Shown here: piece by piece, positions 63,481 to 64,000 of the stretch | Position numbering within the stretch: position 1 is the stretch's first letter | Layout of the letters: each line of letters begins with the position of its first letter | Source of the DNA: Billgrantia pellis | Lineage (GTDB): Bacteria > Pseudomonadota > Gammaproteobacteria > Pseudomonadales > Halomonadaceae | Length of the DNA stretch: 64,000 nucleotides | Assembly (NCBI RefSeq): GCF_008297955.1 | Contig: NZ_VTPY01000001.1 | Span: forward strand, 310,001 to 374,000 | Direction: 5' to 3' | The notes under the pieces: generated by a model | The model's database searches: none | Seen by the model: the letters and a program-made list of their open reading frames with translations, nothing else | What the model was told of the DNA's origin: nothing | Made by a program: the position numbers and the translations under genes

Positions 63481-63995
63481 CTGGCCTTATTAAGCCCGGC
63501 TACCAGCCCAAAGAGTCGGCACAGCGGCTGCGAAACCCTCCTAAGCGCCGCGCGGTGGCGCATGACTATGAGGGTAGCGAGCAGAAAGCGCTGATCAGCT
63601 GGCTCCATGGTGAGTGGCGCCGCGGTACCGAGGTGGGGCAGGCCTACCCGGTGACCTACCACGTGCCCAACGGTGGGCAGCGAAGCAAGAAGACTGGCGC
63701 CGACCTCAAGGCCCAGGGGGTCAAGGCTGGCGTCTCTGACCTGGTGGTCATGGAGGCGCGCGGCGGCTTGCACGGCTTGTATCTCGAATTCAAGGCGACC
63801 CCGCCTCGGCATGCAGCAACGGCGCGCAGCCAGCGTGACTGGCTGGCGCTTGCCGATGAGCGGGGTTATGGCGCAGTGCTGGCGCGTGGGCTGGAGGAGG
63901 CCCGGCAGGTGCTGCGTGAGTATATGGGGCTGCCGCCGACCGAGGTGGCTGGCGACCGGCATCGCCTGGAGGCGGGCACTGACTGGAAGGGGTGA
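63477..63995 (+). CDS. VRR-NUC domain nuclease
   Basis: 172 residues from GTG 63477. EGSEQKALISWLHGEWRRGT starts the domain. YHVPNGGQRSKKTGADLKAQ and GVKAGVSDLVVMEARGG (G-V-x-D) with LYLEFKATPP (E-x-K) are the VRR-NUC catalytic core. QRDWLALADERGYGAVLARG is the usual end. Such phage enzymes cut Holliday junctions or other branched DNA and help replication or packaging. It ends the visible right operon, five bases before the window end. Confidence 0.88.
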   Translation: MTGLIKPGYQPKESAQRLRNPPKRRAVAHDYEGSEQKALISWLHGEWRRGTEVGQAYPVTYHVPNGGQRSKKTGADLKAQGVKAGVSDLVVMEARGGLHGLYLEFKATPPRHAATARSQRDWLALADERGYGAVLARGLEEARQVLREYMGLPPTEVAGDRHRLEAGTDWKG

Positions 63996-64000
63996 GTGAT

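Larger units (their letters stand above)
50919..64000. mobile_element. Lambdoid-type prophage, left portion (continues past the window)
   Basis: From the tRNA-Ala 3' end to the window end, every gene is phage-like: integrase, excisionase, methyltransferase, RdgC, CI/Cro pair, replication initiator and VRR-NUC nuclease. The layout is left operon, immunity region, right operon, as in lambda. Structural and lysis genes are not reached. No broken gene is seen, so it may be intact. The 5' border (attL) is placed in the tRNA 3' half; the exact core cannot be set without attR. Confidence 0.85.

Overview
The window looks like chromosomal DNA of a GC-rich gammaproteobacterium of the Halomonas type (Halomonadaceae). 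This rests on gene content and order, not on a database search. The blocks leuCDB-asd-fimV-truA-trpF, accD-folC-cvpA-purF-metZ and uvrC-pgsA-tRNA(Gly-Cys-Leu) are arranged as in Pseudomonas and its relatives. No rRNA, IS element or CRISPR array is visible.

Layout. 1-3.4 kb: the tail of a polysaccharide locus (O-antigen ligase end, small membrane protein, a DUF488 gene, and an asparagine-synthase-like protein without an N-terminal Cys). 3.4-9.9 kb: a PA2778/PA2779-like pair, then the operon leuS-lptE-holA, and a zinc-ribbon protein. 10-11.5 kb: an orphan pair, a sugar-phosphate transferase plus a GNAT/FemAB-like acyltransferase. 11.7-14 kb: a permease and a LysR regulator. 14.1-34.8 kb: biosynthetic housekeeping (leuC, leuD, leuB, asd, fimV, truA, trpF, trpB, trpA, accD, folC, a SPOR gene, cvpA, purF, metZ), then cytochrome b561, yceI and a MATE exporter. 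34.9-45.4 kb: a Gln-rich periplasmic protein, an NCS2 permease, a Crp/Fnr regulator, an aromatic aminotransferase, a diguanylate cyclase, cfa, pyrF, lapB, lapA, ihfB, sdhE and ygfX. 45.4-50.9 kb: nadB, three tRNAs, pgsA, uvrC, a GacA/UvrY response regulator and tRNA-Ala.

50.9 kb to the end: the left part of a lambdoid-type prophage integrated at the 3' end of tRNA-Ala(GGC). A leftward operon runs from a strong promoter near 57.25 kb to int. It holds a LuxR-HTH membrane protein, several small proteins, rdgC, a cytosine methyltransferase, an excisionase and the integrase. The immunity region (58.8-59.7 kb) has a short CI-like repressor facing a Cro-like gene. The rightward operon holds a replication initiator with iteron-like repeats inside its gene, several accessory proteins and a VRR-NUC nuclease. 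Between the immunity region and the leftward operon lie a two-TM, SLATT-like protein and a small gene under a near-consensus LexA box.

Most interesting signals: (1) a pair of imperfect-palindromic elements in the leaders of leuC and leuB, sharing conserved loop sequence but with stem arms that differ in compensating ways; (2) a LexA-boxed small protein next to a repressor that has no self-cleavage domain, suggesting an antirepressor route to prophage induction; (3) 45-bp iteron-like repeats inside the replication gene; (4) a candidate SLATT-type defence or lysogenic-conversion gene.
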